The notes beneath the pieces are model-generated. The model was not told where the DNA came from. It saw nothing but the letters and a program-made list of their open reading frames with translations, and did not search any database. This document shows positions 37,871 through 47,401 of a DNA stretch of 64,000 bases, in pieces. A program made the translations under genes and the position numbers. Numbering within the stretch: the first letter of the stretch is position 1; the number at the start of each line of letters is the position of its first letter. Source of the DNA: Affinundibacterium baiyunense (GTDB lineage Bacteria; Pseudomonadota; Gammaproteobacteria; Burkholderiales; Burkholderiaceae_D); NCBI RefSeq assembly GCF_018139645.1, contig NZ_JAGSPM010000002.1, positions 1 through 64,000 on the forward strand. The letters are read 5' to 3'.

Positions 37871-37926
37871 AACTGCGATAAACGCTTAAACGCAATAAGC
37901 AAGAACTAACCTCCATCGTTAAAAGA

Positions 37927-37964
37927 AATGCCGCGGTTTATTCGACGCGGCATTGTCATTTTTA
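37927..37964 (+). terminator. Terminator-like hairpin after the hydrolase gene
   Basis: AATGCCGCG and CGCGGCATT around a ten-base loop, followed by GTCATTTTT. Confidence 0.65.
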
Positions 37965-38148
37965 CAGAAGATATTTTTTTACTACCGAAATACTTGCTAT
38001 TCCAAGCTAATTCCATGATTTTTAAGCGAAAAATAGCGAAGCCATTAGGCAGAAACGGTATCTAAGAGTAAACTACGGCCTTATGCTTTTTCGCATCCAG
38101 TGAAAAACGCGCCTCTTGTACCCGATGTTCCTCTAGTGAGCCCGCCCC

Positions 38149-40533
38149 ATGTCTGAAGCCCAATTATCCCCTTCTATCACCTTTGCCGACCTGCAATTGA
38201 GTGATGCCATCCAACGCGCATTGAGCGACGTTGGTTACGAATCGCCATCGCCGATTCAAGCTGCAACGATTCCTACATTGTTAGATGGTCGTGATGTCTT
38301 AGGTCAAGCGCAAACAGGTACGGGTAAAACGGCTGCATTCGCCTTGCCTATTTTGTCGAATATCGACATTCACCAAACAGCACCACAAGCACTGGTGTTA
38401 GCACCAACGCGCGAGTTGGCAATTCAAGTGGCGGAAGCTTTTCAGACGTATGCACGTTATATCCCTGGCTTTCATGTCTTGCCAATTTATGGCGGTCAAA
38501 GTTATGGTCCGCAATTATCTGCACTGCGCCGTGGCGTACACGTGGTAGTTGGTACTCCGGGTCGTGTGATCGATCATTTGGATAAAGGCTCACTCGATTT
38601 ATCGCAACTTAAAACCCTCGTGCTTGATGAAGCCGACGAAATGCTGCGCATGGGCTTTATCGACGACGTCGAACGCATCTTGCAAGAGACACCAGAAGGC
38701 CATCAAACCGCGCTGTTCTCCGCAACGATGCCATCGGTGATCAAACGCATCGCGCAAACCTATTTGAACAAACCAGCTGAGATCACAGTCGCAGCAAAAA
38801 CCGGCACCGCCGACAATATTCGCCAACGTTATTGGTTGGTCAGCGGCATGCACAAGCTCGATGCTTTAACTCGTATTCTCGAAGCCGAAACCTTCGACGG
38901 CATGATCATCTTCGCCCGCACCAAACTCGGTACCGAAGAACTCGCCGACAAATTGGCCGCGCGCGGTTTCTCTGTTGCTGCGATCAATGGCGATATTCAA
39001 CAAGCACAACGCGAACGCACGATTCAACAGCTCAAAGACGGCAAGATTGATATCTTGGTTGCGACCGATGTTGCAGCACGTGGTCTCGACGTGGAGCGAA
39101 TTAGCCATGTGGTTAACTACGATGTGCCCTACGATCCAGAAAGCTACACCCACCGCATTGGCCGTACCGGTCGTGCAGGTCGCAGCGGCGAAGCGATTTT
39201 GTTTATCACTCCACGTGAAAAAAATCTCTTAAAAGCGATCGAACGCGCTACCCGTCAACCGGTATCACCACTCGAATTACCGACGATTCAAGCGGTTAAT
39301 GATGTGCGTATTGCACGCTTCAAAGATCAAATCACCAATACGCTGGCAGAAGGCGAACTCGAACAATTCCTCAGCGTGATCGAATCTTACGAACAAGAAC
39401 ACAATGTGCCCGCAATCGAAATCGCTGCAGCGCTCGCCAAAATGGCACGCGGAGACGAGCCTTTGCTACTCGATAAAAATAGACGCGAAGTCAAAAACGA
39501 CGACAGCTGGCGCGATGAAGTCAGCTCACGCGGCAGCCGCAGCGAACGCGGTGATCGCCCTATGCGTGGCGATCGTGGCGACCGCGGAGACCGATTCGGC
39601 GAGCGCGAAAGCCGTGGCCCACGTCGCGAGCACAGCCCACGAGTGGCAGAACCTGGCATGCGCACCTTCCGCATCGCCGTTGGACACGAACACGGCGTCA
39701 AGCCCGGCAATATCGTTGGCGCGATTGCGAATGAAGCGAATATCGAATCCAAATTTATCGGCCGCATCGACATCTACGACGATTACACCGTCTTAGATTT
39801 ACCCGATGATTTGCCAAAAGACATGCTCACACATTTAAAGAGCGTGCGCGTTGCAGGGCAAGCTTTAAATATTCGAGCAGATGGTGAAGCTGCGACGCAT
39901 ACCGATGCCGCACCACGTAGATCAAATGAGCGTAGCGAACGTACTGAGCGTTCAGAACGCACGCCAAGAGCCGAACGCGCGCCGCGTGATGATCAGTTTG
40001 AAAAGAAATCTGATCGCAGCAAACTAGATCAAGTCGTCGCCCGCGCAGCATCACTTCCCGACGAAGAAGCGCCAGCCAAAGCCGATAAAAAACGCGCAGA
40101 AACAAAAGGCAAAGTCGCGATCCCAATGCAAACCTTCCGCATCGAAGTCGGCAAACAACACGCAGTCACACCAGGCAACATCGTCGGCGCCATCGCCAAC
40201 GAAGCGGGACTCGATGCCAAGCTGATCGGTCACATCGGCTTGTTTGACGACTACTCCACCGTCGATCTACCAATCGGCATGCCAAAAGACATTCTCAATC
40301 ACCTCAAAGGCGTCTGGGTCGCAGGCAAAAAACTAGAGATCAAAGAAATCGGCACCAGCACGATGTTGGTCAATGCGAAGCCCGTTCCTCTGAAAGAGCG
40401 CATTACTGGCGGCAATCGCCGTGTGGCTGAGAAAGATGCAGCGCCACGCGTCAAAAAACCAGCCACTGCACGCGGTGGTAGTAGTAGCCGATTTGAGAAT
40501 GTAAAAGGGGTCACTCGAGGCAAAAAGGTTTGA
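38149..40533 (+). CDS. DEAD-box RNA helicase with two DbpA-type RNA-binding domains (DeaD/CsdA-like)
   Basis: Unwinds RNA in ribosome assembly and cold adaptation. The helicase core holds the Q motif region, A-Q-T-G-T-G-K-T, P-T-R-E-L-A, V-L-D-E-A-D-E-M-L, L-F-S-A-T-M-P and H-R-I-G-R-T-G-R-A-G-R. After an R/D/E/G-rich linker comes a DbpA-type RNA-binding domain (about 503-577), a second charged linker, and then a second copy (about 662-736). The two copies share R-I-x-V-G-x-x-H-x-V-x-P-G-N-I-V-G-A-I-A-N-E-A in the same order. CsdA normally has one; this is a duplication. The C-terminus is basic (R-G-G-S-S-S-R, G-K-K-V). Confidence 0.93.
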   Translation: MSEAQLSPSITFADLQLSDAIQRALSDVGYESPSPIQAATIPTLLDGRDVLGQAQTGTGKTAAFALPILSNIDIHQTAPQALVLAPTRELAIQVAEAFQTYARYIPGFHVLPIYGGQSYGPQLSALRRGVHVVVGTPGRVIDHLDKGSLDLSQLKTLVLDEADEMLRMGFIDDVERILQETPEGHQTALFSATMPSVIKRIAQTYLNKPAEITVAAKTGTADNIRQRYWLVSGMHKLDALTRILEAETFDGMIIFARTKLGTEELADKLAARGFSVAAINGDIQQAQRERTIQQLKDGKIDILVATDVAARGLDVERISHVVNYDVPYDPESYTHRIGRTGRAGRSGEAILFITPREKNLLKAIERATRQPVSPLELPTIQAVNDVRIARFKDQITNTLAEGELEQFLSVIESYEQEHNVPAIEIAAALAKMARGDEPLLLDKNRREVKNDDSWRDEVSSRGSRSERGDRPMRGDRGDRGDRFGERESRGPRREHSPRVAEPGMRTFRIAVGHEHGVKPGNIVGAIANEANIESKFIGRIDIYDDYTVLDLPDDLPKDMLTHLKSVRVAGQALNIRADGEAATHTDAAPRRSNERSERTERSERTPRAERAPRDDQFEKKSDRSKLDQVVARAASLPDEEAPAKADKKRAETKGKVAIPMQTFRIEVGKQHAVTPGNIVGAIANEAGLDAKLIGHIGLFDDYSTVDLPIGMPKDILNHLKGVWVAGKKLEIKEIGTSTMLVNAKPVPLKERITGGNRRVAEKDAAPRVKKPATARGGSSSRFENVKGVTRGKKV

Positions 40534-40560
40534 TGCAAGTCAAATATTTGTAATCAAAAA

Positions 40561-40583
40561 AACCGCCCTTGAGGCGGTTTTTT
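40561..40583 (+). terminator. Terminator after the DEAD-box helicase gene
   Basis: AACCGCC-CTTGA-GGCGGTT with an A run before and a T run after. It marks the left border of the second defence island. Confidence 0.9.
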
Positions 40584-40749
40584 ACATGTAAGTTTGCATG
40601 TAAAAATTCAATAAAATTTAGATCGAAAAATAGACGATTGCCTAGGCTTAAAACAGTCCTAAAAAACATTGATATTACCTTTGTCGACATACGAACAAGT
40701 GCTACTATTTGCAGCTCTATAATTTGATGAGCTACTTGAGGCACCGCAA

Positions 40750-43623
40750 TTGACATCGAGTTTTAAACTTACACATCAACAGAGCCTTTATTACGCATGG
40801 CTACTCACGCGCAGAACGGCTGGCGACTCAGTCGAATCACTCGCATCCACACTTGTCGATTCCCAAGTTGATCTCAACCCGCATCAGGTAGAAGCAGCGC
40901 TCTTTGCTTGCTCAAATCCTTTATCGCGTGGTGTGATTTTGGCTGATGAAGTTGGCCTCGGAAAAACGATTGAAGCTGGTTTGGTCATTTCGCAGCGTTG
41001 GGCTGAACGTCGTCGTCGCATCTTGATTATCACGCCCGCAAATCTTCGCAAGCAATGGCATCAGGAACTACAGGATAAGTTTAATTTACAGTCGGTGATC
41101 CTAGAAGCGAAGAGCTATAACGCAATCAAAAAAGAAAAGCGCACGAGTCCGTTTGACCTAGGAACAGGCCCTGTCATTTGCTCCTACCAATTCGCCAAAT
41201 CAAAAGCAAAAGATCTCAAAGCGATCGCCTGGGACTTGGTGGTGCTCGATGAAGCTCATCGCCTGCGCAATGTCTACAAAACTAGCAATGTCATTGCCAA
41301 AGCTTTGAAAGAAGCATTGGAGCATGTCCATTCCAAAGTTTTGCTGACGGCGACCCCTCTTCAGAATTCCTTACTAGAGCTATACGGTCTGGTTAGTATC
41401 ATTGACGATCGTGTATTTGGTGATGTTGATAGCTTCCGTTCGCAATTCACAGCGCAACCTCGTGAACAAGCGTTCGCCGCATTACAAGCAAGGTTGAAAA
41501 ATGTTTGCAAACGAACTCTTCGTAGTCATGTGCAACAGTACGTCCCCTACACAGCGCGTAGAGCAATCGTGCAAGAATTTACGCCTTCTGTGGAAGAACG
41601 AGAGTTGTCAGGTTTAGTAGCGGATTATCTGCGCCGGCCGAATCTAAATGCCTTACCTGATGGGCAAAGACAACTTATTTCTCTCGTATTGTGGAAACTG
41701 CTTGCTTCATCAACGCATGCAATTGCAGGTGCACTTGAAACGATGGCGACCCGCTTGCAAGCTGAGCTCACCGAGGCCGAGAATATCCCCAACATTGCTG
41801 AAGTGCTCGACAATGATTACGAGTCATTAGAAGAGACGGCCGATGAATGGGGCACAACAGATCACGACACAAACGAACTAGATGCTACGAAGCGCGATGC
41901 GGTAGCAAGTGAAATCTCTGAACTGCTTCATTTTAAGAACCTAGCAAGCAATATTCGAGAAAACGCTAAAGGGACAGCATTACTCACAGCCTTGGGCAGA
42001 GCATTCGAAGAATTGGAACGACTGGAAGCGCCTAAAAAAGCCATCATCTTCACCGAGTCCAAGCGTACCCAAGACTATTTGCTCAAACTCCTCGCAGACA
42101 CACATTACGGCGAAGGTATTGTCCTTTTCAACGGCACCAATAGCGATGCACGCGCGCAAGCAATCTACAAGGATTGGATTAAACGGCACGAAGGTACCGA
42201 CCGCATTACTGGATCAAAAACCGCTGATACGCGTGCAGCACTTGTAGAACATTTCAAAGAACGCGGCACAGTGATGATTGCAACGGAGGCAGGTGCGGAA
42301 GGGATTAACCTGCAGTTCTGTTCGCTTGTCATCAACTATGATCTGCCATGGAACCCACAACGCATCGAACAACGCATTGGTCGGTGTCATCGCTATGGGC
42401 AAAAATTTGATGTGGTCGTTGTCAACTTTGTAGATCGTAGTAACGAGGCGGATGCACGCGTCTATGAATTACTCGCGCAGAAATTCCAATTATTTGAAGG
42501 CGTGTTCGGCGCCAGTGATGAAGTGCTTGGTGCGATTGGCTCGGGTGTCGACTTTGAAAGACGCATCGCCGACATCTATCAAAACTGCCGCGAACCAAGC
42601 GCCATCAAAGCCAGCTTTGAACAGTTGCAACGTGATCTTTCGAGCGAGATCAACGAGGCTATGGTGAAGACCCGCCAGATCTTATTAGAGAATTTCGACG
42701 AAGAAGTCCAAGCAAAATTGCGTGTTCGCGCGGATGATAGCCAAGCCATTCGCGGAAAATACGAACACATGCTACTCGAACTCACGCGCGCAGAGTTGCA
42801 TGAGCATGCCCAGTTTGACGAGCACGGTTTTGTTTTAAATAGCCTACCAGCCCCCGACCTTGACGAGCTTGAGTTAGGTCGTTATGAACTACCAAGACGT
42901 TCAGGTGATTCGCATTTGTATCGCATCAATCACCCTCTCGCACAATGGGCGACCAACCAAGCAAAGAACCGCATATTAGCCCCAGCCAAAATCATTTTTG
43001 ATTACGAGGCGTATGGCACAAAAATCAGCACGCTTGAACCGTATCGAGGCAAGCGCGGTTACTTGGCGTTACGGCTGATTACAATTGAAGCGCTCGGCAA
43101 TTTGGAGCAACGATTGATCATTGCCGCAGTTACTGCGGATGGAAAAATATTGGAAGAAGATGATCCAGAAAAACTACTTCGCCTGCCAGCAAAAAGCCTG
43201 GAGTCCATTCAATCAAATACAGCCCCTTCTTCACTCAAGCAAGATCTATCAGAGCGGCAAGCCAACTTACTTGATGAGATCAATCAACGCAATTTAGTTT
43301 ACTTCGAACAAGAAGTTCAAAAGTTGGATGCTTGGGCAGATGATCTTAAACTTGGCATCGAAGAAGAGATTAAAGAAATAGATCGACAAATCAAAGAAGT
43401 GCGACGCACCGCGACAAGCGCACTTACCCTTGATCAAAAACTCTCTTGGCAAAAACAACAACGCGAGCTTGAAGCAAAAAGAACAAAACTTCGACGTGAG
43501 CTTTTTGATCGTCAGGATGAAATTGAGTTGGAACGGAATGACTTAATCAACGAACTCGAAAATAGTTTAAAACAAAATGTTCAAAATCAAACTTTGTTTC
43601 ACGTTGAGTGGGAGTTGATGTAA
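40750..43623 (+). CDS. SNF2-family helicase (RapA-like), first gene of defence operon
   Basis: A 957-residue ATP-dependent DNA translocase/helicase. Seen: A-D-E-V-G-L-G-K-T-I-E-A-G (Walker A), V-L-D-E-A-H-R-L-R-N (DEAH), T-A-T-P-L-Q-N (motif III), and the helicase C domain ending Q-R-I-E-Q-R-I-G-R-C-H-R-Y-G-Q. The last ~150 residues are a charged coiled coil. The start is a TTG at 40750 with GAGG nine bases upstream; no ATG lies near the N-terminus. Such helicases occur in DISARM (DrmD) and Hma-like defence systems. Its stop overlaps the next start by one base (TAATG). Confidence 0.88.
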   Translation: MTSSFKLTHQQSLYYAWLLTRRTAGDSVESLASTLVDSQVDLNPHQVEAALFACSNPLSRGVILADEVGLGKTIEAGLVISQRWAERRRRILIITPANLRKQWHQELQDKFNLQSVILEAKSYNAIKKEKRTSPFDLGTGPVICSYQFAKSKAKDLKAIAWDLVVLDEAHRLRNVYKTSNVIAKALKEALEHVHSKVLLTATPLQNSLLELYGLVSIIDDRVFGDVDSFRSQFTAQPREQAFAALQARLKNVCKRTLRSHVQQYVPYTARRAIVQEFTPSVEERELSGLVADYLRRPNLNALPDGQRQLISLVLWKLLASSTHAIAGALETMATRLQAELTEAENIPNIAEVLDNDYESLEETADEWGTTDHDTNELDATKRDAVASEISELLHFKNLASNIRENAKGTALLTALGRAFEELERLEAPKKAIIFTESKRTQDYLLKLLADTHYGEGIVLFNGTNSDARAQAIYKDWIKRHEGTDRITGSKTADTRAALVEHFKERGTVMIATEAGAEGINLQFCSLVINYDLPWNPQRIEQRIGRCHRYGQKFDVVVVNFVDRSNEADARVYELLAQKFQLFEGVFGASDEVLGAIGSGVDFERRIADIYQNCREPSAIKASFEQLQRDLSSEINEAMVKTRQILLENFDEEVQAKLRVRADDSQAIRGKYEHMLLELTRAELHEHAQFDEHGFVLNSLPAPDLDELELGRYELPRRSGDSHLYRINHPLAQWATNQAKNRILAPAKIIFDYEAYGTKISTLEPYRGKRGYLALRLITIEALGNLEQRLIIAAVTADGKILEEDDPEKLLRLPAKSLESIQSNTAPSSLKQDLSERQANLLDEINQRNLVYFEQEVQKLDAWADDLKLGIEEEIKEIDRQIKEVRRTATSALTLDQKLSWQKQQRELEAKRTKLRRELFDRQDEIELERNDLINELENSLKQNVQNQTLFHVEWELM

Positions 43624-45386
43624 TGTCCTCCGCACCAACTCGACCTCTTGAACTTGACCTATTATGTCAAAAATTAGATTCGGACTATTCTTCACTAATA
43701 ATAGGGACAGGGACTACACCGGAATCTCGCCGTTCCAACTTTATGTCTAAAGCCATCGCAGCCTTTGTAATTAACACTGCGGCGGGCGCCTCTCTCGAGG
43801 CAGCCGTCGCGGCAAGTATAGACGGAGGCCTTGATCATGGAATTGATTCGGTTTTTGTTACCAGTGACCAAACAATTTGGCTAATACAATCAAAATACAA
43901 AGATTCTGGGTCCGGAGAACCAGATCTTGGTGACGTTTCGAAATTCCGCGATGGCGTCACTGATCTCATTTGTGGGCATTGGGGTCGTTTTAATTATGCA
44001 TTGCAGAGCCGACGAAGCGAAATCACTGCTGCCCTAAACAGCGGGGTGTGTAAAGTGCGTGTCATACTTGCTTACACCGGAACCGCAATCTCGGATGATA
44101 GGCGTAACCTTTTTGCTGATCTTGAGCGTGCATTTAATCAAACGACACCTGCTTTCTTACGCTGTCAAGCATTTGGTCTAACTTCACTTCATGACCTACA
44201 TTTAGATAGCAGTTCAGCACAAACTATAGAAGAAACTTTGATTTTAAAAGACTATGGTCACACGCAAGAGCCATATAGAGCATTTTATGGGCGTATAGAA
44301 GCAAAACGGCTTGCAGAACTATGGCATGCCTACCAAGACAGATTGGTTGATAGAAACATCCGTCGCTTCAAAGGGACCACTACGGTCAATAAAGGACTCT
44401 CAGAAACATTAGAAAATGAAGCTGAACATTTTTTCTATTTCAACAATGGTGTTACTTTCCTCTGTCAATCCATAGATGAACTTCATCCACGCGATCCGCA
44501 CAGAGGAAATGGTAAATTCCGTGTTCGTGGCATATCCATTATTAATGGTGCACAAACGGTTGGAGCTATAGCTAGACAACCATTAGCTCATTATGACGTG
44601 AAGCCAGCGACAGTTATGGCGACTTTCGTATGCTTAGACAACACACCAGATGGTTTTGGGGATCAAGTTACTCAATCTCGTAATCGACAAAATGCGGTAG
44701 ATATGGAAGATTTTGCTGCATTAGATGAGCGGCAGACAATGTGGCAACAAACGTTAAAAATGGCCGGCATTGAATACATCGTGAAACATGGTCAAGATGA
44801 TCCTTCATCGTTAAATTCTTGCTTTAGCGCGCGAGAGCTTGCACCCTATTTAGCATGCACGATAACTTCGAACGATTGGCCAGACTATTTGATTGCAGCA
44901 AAGTCTGACAAAAAGAAACTTTTTGGACGTGATGGATTGGTAGCCACATCCGACCCATTGCGTCATGCGTACGACCATGTATTTCCAGATTCACTTACCG
45001 CAAAAAAGATGTGGCGAATCACTCAAATTGGGAGGATGGTAATTCAAAAGATTCGAGACAGATCTCGCGCAGAAACGGATCCGAGCAACTTCTCTACTGG
45101 AACTTTGCCTGCAAAAGAGATTCTCCGTGAGGGTGTTTGGATGATTCTGCATATCATCTTCATTAGGCTACAATTGCAAAATGGATCAGATTTGTACATC
45201 AATAGCGAAGAAGACAATAGACTATCTTTGGAAGTGGATCTTGTTGCCAATTGCATGATACAGGTAATACAAGCTATCCAATGGAATAAGCAAGCTCGCA
45301 GTGTTTTTGAAAATAAGACCGACTGTGGAACAGTGAAGAACCGCTTAATGGCGGCCTTAGTACAACAAAGCCATCGAGGAAACTAA
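43623..45386 (+). CDS. AIPR-family (abortive infection phage resistance) protein
   Basis: A ~587-residue protein with the AIPR core: F-Y-F-N-N-G-V-T-F-L-C (about 276-286), then G-I-S-I-I-N-G-A-Q-T-V-G-A-I (about 308-321) and a Q-S-R-N-R-Q-N-A-V motif near 352-360. Residues W-L-I-Q-S-K-Y-K near 85 resemble the Q-x-K of a restriction-like fold. AIPR proteins are linked to abortive infection; their biochemistry is poorly known. I chose ATG 43623, coupled to the preceding stop with GGGAG 12 bases upstream, over a GTG at 43608. Confidence 0.85.
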   Translation: MSSAPTRPLELDLLCQKLDSDYSSLIIGTGTTPESRRSNFMSKAIAAFVINTAAGASLEAAVAASIDGGLDHGIDSVFVTSDQTIWLIQSKYKDSGSGEPDLGDVSKFRDGVTDLICGHWGRFNYALQSRRSEITAALNSGVCKVRVILAYTGTAISDDRRNLFADLERAFNQTTPAFLRCQAFGLTSLHDLHLDSSSAQTIEETLILKDYGHTQEPYRAFYGRIEAKRLAELWHAYQDRLVDRNIRRFKGTTTVNKGLSETLENEAEHFFYFNNGVTFLCQSIDELHPRDPHRGNGKFRVRGISIINGAQTVGAIARQPLAHYDVKPATVMATFVCLDNTPDGFGDQVTQSRNRQNAVDMEDFAALDERQTMWQQTLKMAGIEYIVKHGQDDPSSLNSCFSARELAPYLACTITSNDWPDYLIAAKSDKKKLFGRDGLVATSDPLRHAYDHVFPDSLTAKKMWRITQIGRMVIQKIRDRSRAETDPSNFSTGTLPAKEILREGVWMILHIIFIRLQLQNGSDLYINSEEDNRLSLEVDLVANCMIQVIQAIQWNKQARSVFENKTDCGTVKNRLMAALVQQSHRGN

Positions 45387-45388
45387 TA

Positions 45389-47389
45389 GTGCAAGCGAAT
45401 ATCAAAGGTTTGGTGGATAGACTAGAGCTCTCTCAAGCCAAGGCTATGATGCCTCTGTATGAAGCTATTTCCAACGCTATTGATGCCATTGAAGAGCACC
45501 AAGATGGTTTCATCAACCACTCGATTCGTATACGGATGGTGGCGTCCAATGACCTCGTCCACCAGGGCGGAGACGGAACGCTGGTCGTTGACGGCTTCGA
45601 TGTCATCGACGATGGCGTTGGCTTCAACGACAAGAACCTGGCCTCCTTCAAGGAGGCCCACACCCTGTCGAAGGTGAAGCTGGGTGGTCGAGGGGTCGGC
45701 CGCTTCACCTTTCTGAAGGTGTTCTCGTCCGTCCGCATTCGCAGCGTTTTCAAGCGCGAGGGCAAGGCGCTGCTTCGCGAGTTCGACTTCAGCATTGAAG
45801 ATGAGTTGAAGGGCGCGGATGTCACTTCCGAGGTCACCGAGAAATGCGGCACGCAGACCTCTCTGCGCGGCATGAACGAGAAGTTCCGCGCTGGGTGGCC
45901 CACCCAGCCCGAGACGATTGCCGAGCGCGTGATCGCTCATTTCTTGATCCGCTTTGCGGCTCGCTCTTGCCCGCCGATGACGCTGGAATCACCTGGTCAC
46001 GCGCCGATTGACCTGCACGCACTGTTCCAGTCCACGGTGCTGACTCACATTGAAGAGCAGTTCTTCGATGTGTCCGGCCACACGTTTGCCTTGCAGGCCT
46101 ATCGACACCGTGATGGCCGCTCGCGACATGAGCTGAACCTGTGCGCCAACGGGCGAGAAGTCACCACCACCAAGCTGCGAGACCTGCTGCCCGAGCTCCC
46201 CGAGAAGTTTCTGGATGACGAGCAGTCCCCCTACACCCTCATCATACTGGTGACCGGGGAGTACCTGGACGACCATGCCAACCAAGAGCGCACGCGCATC
46301 GCCTTCCAAAGCGACGACGAGCCCGAGCTGGAGCAAACGCTGGTTTCTCGCCGCACCTTGAACCAAGGCATCACAGGCGCATTGCGCCCTTTGCTCTCGG
46401 GCGACCTGAAGTCAACCAACGAAGAGAAGCGTGCCCAGATCGAAAAGTTTATCGAGCATGCCCCCGAGTACCGCGCACTCACGCATCCTCGCTACAGAGA
46501 ACTTCTTGAGCAGCGGATTCAGCCGGGTCTATCCGCCGAAAAGCTCGATGAAGAAATGCTGCACGTGAAGCGAACCGTCGAGGACGAAGTACGCAAAGAG
46601 GCTAAACACGTCGCAGCGCTTTTTGAAACTGAGACCTTCGAACAGTACCAGGAGAAGTTCAAAGAAATTGCCGAAAAGGCGAACGAGATTGGAAAGGCTC
46701 AACTCGCCGCATACATCGCGCATCGACGAACAATTCTCGACCTGGTCAACAATAGCCTAAAAAAGAAACGCACGGATGACAAGTACCCTCTCGAAAGGGT
46801 CTTACATAAAATGATTTTCCCCATGGGCATGACTTCGAAGGACATCTTCTTCGAGCAGCAGAATCTATGGGTAATTGACGAGCGGCTTTGCTATCACACG
46901 CTGCTCACATCCGACAAGAAACTCAAGAGCGTTGCAGGGCTCGATGACACGTCGGGGCGAGAGCCAGACATATTTGCCTTCTTCTATGACACCCCTATCG
47001 GTGTCGCTGAGCCTGACAACCTACCCGGTGGAGGCGTGGTCATTATTGAGTTCAAGCGGCCCGGTCGGGACAACTATGACAAGGACCCGGCAGATCAGAT
47101 CATTCAGCGGTTCCGCGAGATCGCTGAAGGAGGCGTCGCCGATGTGGACGGCCGCCAAATCAATCCTGCGAACCTTCGGTACACCGGCTACCTGATTGCT
47201 GATTTAACGCCGTCCCTACATCGACAGGTATTCGGACGCTACCACCGCACCGCCGACAACGAGGGCTATTTCTCACCTTTGGCGACTGGCAACGGCTATA
47301 TCGAAATTCTCTCCTACGACAAACTTATCAAGGATGCGAACCGTCGCAATCGCATCCTGTTTGACAAGCTTGGCCTGCACAAGAACTAA
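45389..47389 (+). CDS. GHKL ATPase with C-terminal PD-(D/E)XK-like domain
   Basis: A 666-residue protein. The N-terminal GHKL ATPase has the N-box E-A-I-S-N-A-I-D-A near 25-33, D-D-G-V-G-F near 69-74 and G-G-R-G-V-G-R-F near 92-99. The C-terminal ~150 residues contain P-D-I-F-A-F-F (Asp about 527) and V-V-I-I-E-F-K-R-P-G-R-D-N-Y (Glu about 554, Lys about 556), the core of a PD-(D/E)XK nuclease. The GTG start has GAGGA nine bases upstream and follows the AIPR stop by two bases. Base composition changes abruptly near 45541: two 60-base blocks before it are each 27/60 G+C, and the block at 45541-45600 is 39/60. This suggests recombination inside the gene. Confidence 0.85.
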   Translation: MQANIKGLVDRLELSQAKAMMPLYEAISNAIDAIEEHQDGFINHSIRIRMVASNDLVHQGGDGTLVVDGFDVIDDGVGFNDKNLASFKEAHTLSKVKLGGRGVGRFTFLKVFSSVRIRSVFKREGKALLREFDFSIEDELKGADVTSEVTEKCGTQTSLRGMNEKFRAGWPTQPETIAERVIAHFLIRFAARSCPPMTLESPGHAPIDLHALFQSTVLTHIEEQFFDVSGHTFALQAYRHRDGRSRHELNLCANGREVTTTKLRDLLPELPEKFLDDEQSPYTLIILVTGEYLDDHANQERTRIAFQSDDEPELEQTLVSRRTLNQGITGALRPLLSGDLKSTNEEKRAQIEKFIEHAPEYRALTHPRYRELLEQRIQPGLSAEKLDEEMLHVKRTVEDEVRKEAKHVAALFETETFEQYQEKFKEIAEKANEIGKAQLAAYIAHRRTILDLVNNSLKKKRTDDKYPLERVLHKMIFPMGMTSKDIFFEQQNLWVIDERLCYHTLLTSDKKLKSVAGLDDTSGREPDIFAFFYDTPIGVAEPDNLPGGGVVIIEFKRPGRDNYDKDPADQIIQRFREIAEGGVADVDGRQINPANLRYTGYLIADLTPSLHRQVFGRYHRTADNEGYFSPLATGNGYIEILSYDKLIKDANRRNRILFDKLGLHKN

Positions 47390-47401
47390 GGTGACATCAC
47401 C

